From Evansella caseinilytica (GTDB taxonomy: Bacteria; Bacillota; Bacilli; Bacillales; Salisediminibacteriaceae): DNA of 64,000 nt. Positions 43,475-51,010 of this stretch are shown here, in pieces; within the stretch, counting starts at the first letter, position 1; the number at the start of each line of letters is the position of its first letter. The position numbers and the translations under genes were made by a program. Below the pieces are notes generated by a model. That model saw only the letters and a program-made list of their open reading frames with translations, was not told where the DNA came from and did no database searches. The stretch covers positions 62,001 to 126,000 of the forward strand of contig NZ_FNPI01000011.1 in the NCBI RefSeq assembly GCF_900107275.1, read 5' to 3'.

Positions 43475-44299
43475 GTGATCCATCTATTGGAAGTTCATCA
43501 GTTGAAAATATCGGAAGCGAGTACCGGAAAGGTGATTGTTCACGACGGCTCCTTTCAGCTGAAACAAGGGAGCTGCCTGGCAATCGTTGGTGAAAGCGGG
43601 AGCGGAAAATCAGTTACCTGCAGGGCGATCATGAGGCTGAATAAGCCCTGGCTTCGGCAAACAGGGAGGATTTTATTTAAAGGGGAAAACATCAATGCCC
43701 TCCCCGAGAAAGAAATGCGAAAGCGGAGGGGGAAAAATCTATGCATGATCCTCCAAAACGGCATGGGGGCGTTCGACCCTTCCAGCGTGATTGGTGTTCA
43801 TCTAAAGGAGACACTTTCAGAGCATTTCGGCTGGAGCAATCATGAGATAGCAGAAAAAATGAAGAAAGCCATGGAAAGCGTGATGCTGAAAAATCCATCG
43901 GAGGTACTGAACAAGTACCCTCACCAGTTGTCAGGCGGGATGCTGCAGCGAATCATGATCGCCCTGGCGCTTGTTCTCGAGCCCGACTTGATTATCGCCG
44001 ATGAACCGACAACGGCGCTGGATACCATCTCGCAATATGAGGTGCTTGAACAACTGATCCAATTACGGGAAAGACTGGGCGTAGCGATGATTTTTGTATC
44101 GCATGATTTAGGCGTTGTGAAACGAGTTGCTGACGATGTTTTAGTAATGAAGGCTGGAAAAATTGTTGAACGAGGGGAGATGCAAACGATTTTTTTAGCA
44201 CCCCGGCATCCATATACAAAATATCTGGTGTCGACAAAACTGGCACTAAGCAATCATTTTAGAAGACTAATGGAGGAGAACAGCGTTGCTGAAAGTTGA
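43475..44299 (+). CDS. cntD: Metallophore ABC transporter ATPase
   Basis: An ATPase of 274 residues, OppD/NikD type. Walker A GESGSGKSVTCRAIM, signature LSGGMLQRIMIALAL, Walker B LIIADEPTTALD and switch VSHDLGVVKRVAD are intact. It starts with GTG directly after the cntC stop, with GAGGTGG upstream. It ends in the usual C-terminal zone APRHPYTKYLVS. It overlaps the start of cntF by 14 bases. Confidence 0.88.
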   Translation: MIHLLEVHQLKISEASTGKVIVHDGSFQLKQGSCLAIVGESGSGKSVTCRAIMRLNKPWLRQTGRILFKGENINALPEKEMRKRRGKNLCMILQNGMGAFDPSSVIGVHLKETLSEHFGWSNHEIAEKMKKAMESVMLKNPSEVLNKYPHQLSGGMLQRIMIALALVLEPDLIIADEPTTALDTISQYEVLEQLIQLRERLGVAMIFVSHDLGVVKRVADDVLVMKAGKIVERGEMQTIFLAPRHPYTKYLVSTKLALSNHFRRLMEENSVAES

Positions 44300-45032
44300 T
44301 TGTGTGGAGAAAGCCTATAAAAAGGGCGGCTTGTTTTCTAAAGAGAGACAACAAGTGTTAAACAATGTCAGCTTTACTTGTGATTACGGAGAATGCCTCG
44401 GTATTATCGGTGAAAGCGGAAGCGGAAAATCCACGCTGGGGCGGTTGATATTAGGCATGGAAAAGGCGGATCGCGGAACCGTTCTTTTCGAGGGCGGGAA
44501 GGTGACGGACAGGCGGGTGAGATCAGGGAAACTGAGCGCTGTTTTTCAAGATTATACCTCTTCCATTAATCCGTTTTTTACTGTTGAAAAAGCACTGATG
44601 GAGCCGTGGAACGTCCGGGGAATAGCGCGTCGAGAAGCGCAGGAAAAAATGGATTCACTTTTAGATCAAGTAGGATTAACCCCGTCTTACCGCAAGAAGT
44701 ATCCGCATGAGCTTTCAGGAGGAGAGATTCAGAGAGTTTGTATCGCCCGGGCGATATCAACACAGCCGAAATGCCTTTTGTTGGATGAGGCCATCAGCTC
44801 ATTGGATGTTTCCGTGCAGCTGCAAGTGCTTGACTTACTAATAAAATTAAAAAAAATCTATGGAATGAGTTACATTTTTATCACCCATGACATCCAGGCG
44901 GCTGCGTATATTTGCGATAGAGTCCTTATTTTTCGGAACGGCCGAATCGAAGAAATCATCGAAACAAGTCGGTTAAAGGATGTGAAGTCGGATTACGCGA
45001 AAAAGCTGTTAAGGATGCTGATCACCTTTTGA
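44286..45032 (+). CDS. cntF: Metallophore ABC transporter ATPase
   Basis: The second ATPase, 248 residues, OppF/NikE type. Walker A GESGSGKSTLGRLILG, signature LSGGEIQRVCIARAI, Walker B LLLDEAISSLDVSVQLQ, switch THDIQAAAYI. The start is TTG at 44286 inside the end of cntD, with GGAGGAG 7 bases upstream. Length matches the staphylococcal CntF. Confidence 0.88.
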   Translation: MLKVDCVEKAYKKGGLFSKERQQVLNNVSFTCDYGECLGIIGESGSGKSTLGRLILGMEKADRGTVLFEGGKVTDRRVRSGKLSAVFQDYTSSINPFFTVEKALMEPWNVRGIARREAQEKMDSLLDQVGLTPSYRKKYPHELSGGEIQRVCIARAISTQPKCLLLDEAISSLDVSVQLQVLDLLIKLKKIYGMSYIFITHDIQAAAYICDRVLIFRNGRIEEIIETSRLKDVKSDYAKKLLRMLITF

Positions 45033-45069
45033 AAGGAAGCAGTTATACGATGTGGGAGGAGAAAAAGTT

Positions 45070-46275
45070 GTGAATGGAGCAATGTCTTGGCCGTTTCTGC
45101 GGTTGTATATGCTTGTTCTGCTGTATTTCAGCGCCAATGCCATTCTTAATGTGATTATCCCGCTGCAAGGGGAATCGTTAGGTGCGAGCAATACCGCCAT
45201 CGGTCTCATTATGGGAGCGTACTTATTTACCACCATGTTCTTTCGCCCGTGGGCAGGTCACATGATTGAAAAGCATGGACCGCTTAAAGTGTTACGGCTT
45301 ATATTAATTGTCAATGGCTTTGCCTTAATCCTGTACACGTTTACCGGATTAGGCGGCTATTTCGTTGCCCGCATGCTGCAAGGGGTATCGACGGCTTTTT
45401 TTTCAATGGCATTGCAGATAGGCATTATTGATGCGCTGCCGGAGAAGGACCGCTCTCAAGGTATTTCCCTTTATTCTTTGTTTGCCTATTTGCCGGGCAT
45501 TATTGGCCCCGTCCTGGCCTTGGGCATCTGGCAAGGAGGAATGAATTACTTTACCGTGGTGATGATAGCTATTGCCGTATTTACAGGGGTAGCCGGTTAT
45601 ACTGCCAAAATGGACAAAAAGGAGGTGCAGCCAGACGCTGAAAAACCGGGGCAGGGGGCCGAGATGTTCAAAGCTTTCAACGAGCTGGTTAAAAACCCGT
45701 TTTTATTTAAATGCAGCGTACTGATGCTGGTTGCATCGATTGTATTTGGAGCGGTGACGACCTTTATACCGCTGTACGCCATGCAGTTGGAAGGCGGCAA
45801 CGCCGGGGTTTACCTCATGCTGCAGGCAGGCACCGTCGTCTTGGCCCGTTTTACCTTAAGAAAAAAAATTCCTTCAGACGGCCGATGGCACAGCGCTTTT
45901 ATCATGGGAACAATGCTTCTGTTGGCGGCTGCAGCGCAGTGTGTCAGCTTTTCACTCATCGGCGGGGCAGTCTTCTTTTATATCGGCGCCGTTTTAATGG
46001 GAACAGCTCAGGCACTTCTCTATCCAACGCTGACGACGTATTTGTCCTTCGTCCTGCCGCAGGCGAACCGCAATGTGCTGTTAGGGTTATTTATTGCCAC
46101 GGCGGATCTCGGTGTTTCCATGGGCGGTGTCATGATGGGGCCGGTTGCTGATATTTCCTCTTACTCCTTTATGTATATGCTTTGTGCTGTGCTAGCCGCG
46201 GTCATGATCCTCTTTGCCTATGACTGGCGGAAACAATTTGTCGGGGAATATCGAGAAGGAAAGGATCTCCGTTGA
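45070..46275 (+). CDS. cntE: MFS exporter, probable metallophore efflux
   Basis: A membrane protein of 401 residues with about twelve hydrophobic segments. MFS landmarks are RPWAGHMIEKHGPLKVLR (loop 2-3) and GISLYSLFAYLPGIIGPVLA. In staphylococci CntE exports apo-staphylopine. Position directly after cntF is the same as there. The GTG at 45070 lies 7 bases after GGGAGGAG. Its stop codon overlaps the -35 of the blaI promoter, so no terminator separates cnt from bla. Readthrough into blaI is possible. Confidence 0.85.
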   Translation: MNGAMSWPFLRLYMLVLLYFSANAILNVIIPLQGESLGASNTAIGLIMGAYLFTTMFFRPWAGHMIEKHGPLKVLRLILIVNGFALILYTFTGLGGYFVARMLQGVSTAFFSMALQIGIIDALPEKDRSQGISLYSLFAYLPGIIGPVLALGIWQGGMNYFTVVMIAIAVFTGVAGYTAKMDKKEVQPDAEKPGQGAEMFKAFNELVKNPFLFKCSVLMLVASIVFGAVTTFIPLYAMQLEGGNAGVYLMLQAGTVVLARFTLRKKIPSDGRWHSAFIMGTMLLLAAAAQCVSFSLIGGAVFFYIGAVLMGTAQALLYPTLTTYLSFVLPQANRNVLLGLFIATADLGVSMGGVMMGPVADISSYSFMYMLCAVLAAVMILFAYDWRKQFVGEYREGKDLR

Positions 46276-46319
46276 CTTCCAAAAGCAGGCGCAATACAAT
46301 GAAATTATTACAGTTGTAA
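46272..46319 (+). promoter_or_regulatory. blaI-blaR1 promoter with BlaI operator
   Basis: TTGACT (46272-46277), 17 bases, TACAAT (46295-46300). TTACAGTTGTAA at 46308-46319 is a palindrome of the BlaI type just after the -10, so the operon is autoregulated. The -35 overlaps the cntE stop codon. Confidence 0.8.
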
Positions 46320-46338
46320 GTTTGTGAGGAGGAGTCAT

Positions 46339-46725
46339 ATGGAGACATTTCCGCAAATATCCAATGCGGAGCTGGAAGTGATGAAAGTCATTTGGCAGCA
46401 TGCCCCCATTAATACAAATGAAGTCATTGACAAACTATCAAAGACGACAAGCTGGAATCCGAAAACGATTCAGACGATGCTGATCAGGCTGAAAAAAAAG
46501 GGAGTGCTGAGCGCTCATAAAGAAGGCCGCGTTTTTGTTTATACACCGAATGTCGCGGAAAGTGATTATGTGGAGATCGAAAGCAAAAGCTTTCTAAATC
46601 GCTTTTATAACGGCGCGCTCGGTCCGATGGTATTGAATTTTCTGGAAAAAGACAGACTCTCTGAGGAAGAAATTGACGAGCTGTATCAAATCTTAGAAGA
46701 ACGTAAACAGAGAAAGAAGGGGTAG
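46339..46725 (+). CDS. blaI: Penicillinase repressor BlaI/MecI family
   Basis: A dimeric winged-helix repressor of 128 residues. The headpiece ISNAELEVMKVIWQHAPINT and recognition region WNPKTIQTMLIRLKKKGVL are classic BlaI. The C-terminal dimer part contains VLNFLEKD, where N100-F101 matches the Asn-Phe bond cut during induction in staphylococcal BlaI/MecI. The ATG at 46339 follows GAGGAGGAG. One base separates it from blaR1. Targets visible here are its own promoter, two divergent PBP genes and the class A beta-lactamase. Confidence 0.92.
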   Translation: METFPQISNAELEVMKVIWQHAPINTNEVIDKLSKTTSWNPKTIQTMLIRLKKKGVLSAHKEGRVFVYTPNVAESDYVEIESKSFLNRFYNGALGPMVLNFLEKDRLSEEEIDELYQILEERKQRKKG

Positions 46726-46726
46726 G

Positions 46727-48517
46727 ATGGGGACTTCTTTCTTTACCAATTTCTTCGTCAGCAATCTTATCTTGTCCGTGTTTCTTTGTCTCGTGCTGGT
46801 GCTGAAGAAGACGCTGCGAAAGCAGCTGACGGTAAGCGCTCAGTACCACATCCATCTCATCGCCTTGTCGATGCTGCTGATTCCTTTTCTTCCCGTACAA
46901 ATGGGAAGCCTCCCTGATTTTTTGAATGGGATTACGGGTTTTGGCACAAGCAAGCTAGCGGATATGGATGCAGAAGCTGTTCAGGAGGCCGGCAGCGCGG
47001 CCGCAAGTACTGGCTGGATGCAGGATTTTTCCTCGACTTTGCAGCAATCCGCTTTTCCATTCGGGAGCCCTGTCTTATTTTTTTCCCTGTGGATCATCGG
47101 AATGGCCGTTGTGGCCGCGGCGATCCTATGGAGCAACAGGCAGGTGAAGCATATTGCAAGCAGCCTGGAGCTGATAGAGGATGAGGAATTAACGGCGCTT
47201 TTTGCGGCATGTAAAAAACAATTGCGCTATGAAAAAAAAGTGGTATTCGGATATTCGCCATTGATAAGCACCCCGATCACGTTCGGGTTCTTTCGTCCGT
47301 TTATTATCATACCGGATGTTTCGCCGCTTACCGCGGAAGAAATGAAATGTGTGCTGCTTCATGAGCTGTACCATTGTAAACGCAAGGATATCGTCGTCAA
47401 TTACTATATGTGCTTTTGCCGGATCGTTTATTGGTTTAACCCGCTTATCTGGTATGTGTTGAAGGAAACGAAGACAGAAATGGAGATTTCCTGCGATTAT
47501 GCGGTGTTAAAGACGTTGGATACAGAAGCGGTGTCCAAGTACGGGGAAGTTATTTTATCATTCGCTTCCAGTTCGCCACGCGGGCGATCGTTAATGGCTG
47601 CATCGGAAATCAGCAGCACCTTTAGGCAGCTCAAACGGAGAATTGCCGCCATTGCCAATCATCAGCCGGCAACGGCGACAGCTAAAATAACAAGCATTGT
47701 CGTCTTTCTTGCCATTGTGACAGCCGGCTTCTTCAGTATTCCTTTTCTATCTGTACCGACAGCTGCCGGCGAGGAAGTATATTCGTTTTCCAAAAATAAC
47801 GTTGCCTACGAGGAGGATCACGGCGTTTTCGATGATTTCGCGGGAAGCTTTGTCCTGTATGATGCTAATAACGACCAGTACACAATCTACAATGAAAACG
47901 AAAGCACCGCCAGATATTCGCCTGCTTCCACCTATAAAATATACAGTGCCTTGTTTGCGCTGGAGTCCGGGGTTATTACAGAGGACAATAATCAATTGAT
48001 CTGGGATGGAACCGAGCATCTCTACGAGGAATGGAATCAGGATCAGGACTTGTATACCGCAATGAAGTACTCTGTCAACTGGTATTTTCAGCATCTCGAC
48101 CGGCAAACAGGTAGCGAGCAATTACAGCATTATTTTCAGCAAATTCATTATGGAAATCAAACATTGTCAAATCAAATCGACAATTACTGGTTGGATTCTT
48201 CGTTAAAGATTTCCCCTGTTGAGCAAGTGGAGGTGCTGAAGAAGTTTTATGCTAACGAGTTTGCCTTCGACGAAGCGAACGTCACTACGGTGAAGGAAAG
48301 CATGTATTTGGAAGAACGGAATGCTGCGCGATTATTTGGTAAAACGGGAAGTGTGACTGTCAACGACGAACAGGGAGAAGGCTGGTTTGTCGGTTACGTG
48401 GAAGCGGACGACAACACGTATTTCTTTGCCGTTCATATTCGCGGTGGGGAAGAAGCCGGAGGGAAAGCGGCTTCTAACATCGCCCTTTCGATATTGGAGA
48501 ATCAGGGGATCTATTGA
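46727..48517 (+). CDS. blaR1: Beta-lactam sensor-transducer BlaR1
   Basis: A membrane protein of 596 residues. N-terminal hydrophobic segments surround an M56 metalloprotease with the zinc motif H212-E-L-Y-H216 (CVLLHELYHCKRKD). A further span near residue 330 leads to the outside penicillin-binding sensor, with the acylation motif S401-T-Y-K404 in SPASTYKIYSALFALESG and a KTGS box (LFGKTGSVTV). Acylation by a beta-lactam triggers the protease and removal of BlaI. Length and order match the family. A terminator follows 27 bases after the stop. Confidence 0.92.
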   Translation: MGTSFFTNFFVSNLILSVFLCLVLVLKKTLRKQLTVSAQYHIHLIALSMLLIPFLPVQMGSLPDFLNGITGFGTSKLADMDAEAVQEAGSAAASTGWMQDFSSTLQQSAFPFGSPVLFFSLWIIGMAVVAAAILWSNRQVKHIASSLELIEDEELTALFAACKKQLRYEKKVVFGYSPLISTPITFGFFRPFIIIPDVSPLTAEEMKCVLLHELYHCKRKDIVVNYYMCFCRIVYWFNPLIWYVLKETKTEMEISCDYAVLKTLDTEAVSKYGEVILSFASSSPRGRSLMAASEISSTFRQLKRRIAAIANHQPATATAKITSIVVFLAIVTAGFFSIPFLSVPTAAGEEVYSFSKNNVAYEEDHGVFDDFAGSFVLYDANNDQYTIYNENESTARYSPASTYKIYSALFALESGVITEDNNQLIWDGTEHLYEEWNQDQDLYTAMKYSVNWYFQHLDRQTGSEQLQHYFQQIHYGNQTLSNQIDNYWLDSSLKISPVEQVEVLKKFYANEFAFDEANVTTVKESMYLEERNAARLFGKTGSVTVNDEQGEGWFVGYVEADDNTYFFAVHIRGGEEAGGKAASNIALSILENQGIY

Positions 48518-48544
48518 TTCGCTTCCCCTTAACAGGAAAAAAGC

Positions 48545-48586
48545 GGAGCTTCAGCGGCGGGATGCTTGCTGAAGGCTCCTTTATTT
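48545..48586 (+). terminator. Rho-independent terminator after blaR1
   Basis: GGAGCTTCAGC (48545-48555) pairs with GCTGAAGGCTCC (48568-48579), one-base bulge, then TTTATTTT. Confidence 0.85.
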
Positions 48587-48753
48587 TGTCCTCCCTCATA
48601 AACCCTTCTTGAGGACAATCTGAGCCGCACCGGACTCGATTTTGTCCTCATAAGCTTTTCTGTCCCATGGAGGCTCCCGCCGCTCGCGATTGGGGCCGCC
48701 AGACCTGCTTCCCATTGTGCTGTTCTTCTTTTTTGTGCATAATTAAGTATTTT

Positions 48754-50763
48754 CTATTGATTCAAGTAATCGGACAGGATATTTTTTGCCAGTGGTACGG
48801 CAGCTTTACTGCCGCCCTTATCTTTTACATCTTCCAAAACGATTGCCAGCGACAGGCTTGCCGAATCTAAATCTGTCACGACAATCCAGCCGTTTTCACT
48901 GCCGCTCTCATCCGTTTGTGATGCTTTTATTTCTGCTGTGCCTGTCTTTCCCGCTAAGGAGACGCCTGAAATTTTGGCGGCAGACGCTGTCCCGCCATCT
49001 CCCTCAATCACAGCGGTAAAGGCTTGCTGGAGGACAGAAAGATGTTCAGGTGAGATAGCAGCTTCTTTCCATATTTTTGCTTCCTGTTTATCGGAAATAA
49101 CAAGAAACGGTGCCATGATATTTCCTTCATTAGTTAGAGCGCTGTATGCAAGGGCCATATGGAGGGGCGTCACCATAATCTCCCCCTGTCCATAGCCTGA
49201 ATCGGCGAGCAAAATATCGTTATCAATGGTTTCAGCGTTTGCTAGTTGACCGTTGGGGAAGGGATACCCAGTATTGAGTTCTTCTCCTATGCCAAACTTC
49301 TTCGCTCCGTCCAGGAAACGGTCACTTTCCAATTGAAGGGCACTCATGGCAAAATAAATATTATCCGAAAACTGGATGGCGTCCATTAAATGGACGGCTG
49401 CCTGATGATTCACCCGGGTAATGCTGTAGTTTCCCCAGCTGCTGTCTTTCTGCCAGGAACGACCATTTATCGCTATTTTCACGTCGGGATCAATTGTGCC
49501 GTTTTCCAGTCCGATAGCGGCGGTAAGCAGCTTAAAGACAGAGCCGGGAGAATACAGCTTGGTGAAGCGGTTTTCCTCATCGGCATAGCCGCTTTCTTCT
49601 CGCTGCTGCTGCTCTGTTTTTGTAATATAGGTTGTATAGCGATTGGCGTTATAGGAAGGTGCGCTAACGAGTGCGAGCACTTCCCCGGTTTTAGGATGAA
49701 CGGCTGCCGCCGCGCCTGTATCTCCCTTCATTTCGTCATAAATCCGCTTTTGTAAATCAGCATCAATCGTTAACTGAATATCCTGCCCATTTTGCGGCTC
49801 CTTCCTAGCAAGGGACGATATTTTTTTCCCGTCCCGTTCGATATAAATGTCCACTCCACTTTGTCCGCGTAAAACCTCTTCATATACCTGTTCAAGTCCG
49901 GCTTTTCCTATGAAAGAGGAACTGTCGTAACCTTTGCCTTCCTGATTCTCCAGCTCCTCCGCCGTGATTTCCCCGATGTAGCCAAGGAGTCTGCCGAAAG
50001 CTTCCTCGTTTATGTATACCCTGGATTGCTTCGGGTATACGAGAATCCCTTCCTCTTCTCTGCCGATAATCTGCGGGAGCATGTCATTGTCCGGAAGTAT
50101 ATCGACTAGCGGTACAAAGTGGCTTGGATTTGTATTTGCTTCTAATTTTTTTGTAATGACATCCTGATTGATATCCAAAATAGCTGCCAGCTCTTGTATT
50201 TTCTCTTCTCGCCGACTTTTATCAAAGGTTTCCGGAGCGATGCCAACTGTATTGATTTCCCGATCCTCGGCAAGTGCCCTTCCGCTTCTGTCAAGAATCT
50301 TTCCTCTTTTGGCGTTTATCGTAGTGATTCGCACTTTGTCGCCATTTTTCATGCTCGGAAAAATTAAACTTTCATCCCACTCGATTTTCCATTGGTTCTC
50401 TTCTTTCGTTAACACGAGCTGATAGTCTGTCATCTTCATTTTTCCGGCCGCTGTTTCCATTTCCAGAGAAAAGTGAATCGTATCCTCTTTCTCGTCATGG
50501 TCGACCTTTGATATCTTTAGTTTCTCGGCCTGGATGCCATTAAAGATATTTGTATATCTTTCCAGAAATTCATCTTCGGATATATATGCTTTTGACTCCT
50601 CGCTTAATAAAAGATAAAGACCTTCAAAATCCTTTGCTGTCAGCTTTTCCTTAAAACTGTCAAACGCTGCATCGATCCCGTTTTCACTTGAACATCCGGA
50701 AAGAAAGGAGAATGCAACAGAAAGACACAGCAGCAAGATATAAGACGTGCAATGAACCTTCAA
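48754..50763 (-). CDS. MecA/PbpC-like class B penicillin-binding lipoprotein
   Basis: A peptidoglycan transpeptidase of about 669 residues, the size of MecA (668). A lipobox FLSGC ends the signal. An NTF2-like MecA_N domain follows (about residues 25-145), then the PBP dimerisation domain (KRGKILDRSGRALAEDREI) and the transpeptidase with S-V-F-K (YSPGSVFKLLTAA), S-D-N (IQFSDNIYFAM) and K-T-G (LAGKTGTAEIK). All three catalytic boxes are intact. The likely start is TTG 50763, 9 bases after GGAGG. Its promoter has two BlaI-type palindromes, so it should be induced by beta-lactams like mecA. Low affinity for beta-lactams is inferred, not shown. Confidence 0.85.
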   Translation of the reverse strand: MKVHCTSYILLLCLSVAFSFLSGCSSENGIDAAFDSFKEKLTAKDFEGLYLLLSEESKAYISEDEFLERYTNIFNGIQAEKLKISKVDHDEKEDTIHFSLEMETAAGKMKMTDYQLVLTKEENQWKIEWDESLIFPSMKNGDKVRITTINAKRGKILDRSGRALAEDREINTVGIAPETFDKSRREEKIQELAAILDINQDVITKKLEANTNPSHFVPLVDILPDNDMLPQIIGREEEGILVYPKQSRVYINEEAFGRLLGYIGEITAEELENQEGKGYDSSSFIGKAGLEQVYEEVLRGQSGVDIYIERDGKKISSLARKEPQNGQDIQLTIDADLQKRIYDEMKGDTGAAAAVHPKTGEVLALVSAPSYNANRYTTYITKTEQQQREESGYADEENRFTKLYSPGSVFKLLTAAIGLENGTIDPDVKIAINGRSWQKDSSWGNYSITRVNHQAAVHLMDAIQFSDNIYFAMSALQLESDRFLDGAKKFGIGEELNTGYPFPNGQLANAETIDNDILLADSGYGQGEIMVTPLHMALAYSALTNEGNIMAPFLVISDKQEAKIWKEAAISPEHLSVLQQAFTAVIEGDGGTASAAKISGVSLAGKTGTAEIKASQTDESGSENGWIVVTDLDSASLSLAIVLEDVKDKGGSKAAVPLAKNILSDYLNQ

Positions 50764-50843
50764 TGAACACAACCTCCTTACTAAAAAAGTGGTTACTTAC
50801 TGACTGATAACAGTCAGAAGTTTTAAACTTGCACAATCATTAC

Positions 50844-50891
50844 TTACACGTGTAATATTTAAAGTATTACATATGTAATTTTTGTGGTCAA
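50844..50891 (-). promoter_or_regulatory. MecA-like PBP promoter with two BlaI operators
   Basis: On the minus strand TTGACC (50886-50891) is followed by the perfect palindrome ATTACATATGTAAT (50866-50879) over the spacer/-10, exactly as at the beta-lactamase promoter. A second palindrome, TTACACGTGTAA (50844-50855), lies 22 bases downstream. Confidence 0.85.
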
Positions 50892-50952
50892 CAGGTATTT
50901 TTCAGCAAATTTTCCCCTGCGCTGTTTTAAACGCTTTGCTATTATCATTGAA

Positions 50953-50966
50953 ATTACATTTGTAAT
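50953..50966 (+). promoter_or_regulatory. BlaI-type operator of the plus-strand PBP gene
   Basis: ATTACATTTGTAAT, 45 bases before the PBP start at 51011; identical to the 14-mer at 50866 except at the centre. It probably overlaps the promoter or start site of the plus-strand gene. Confidence 0.8.
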
Positions 50967-51010
50967 ATTTGTTGGTTTCATAAAGTAGAAGAAACAAGGA
51001 AGGTGTGGCG

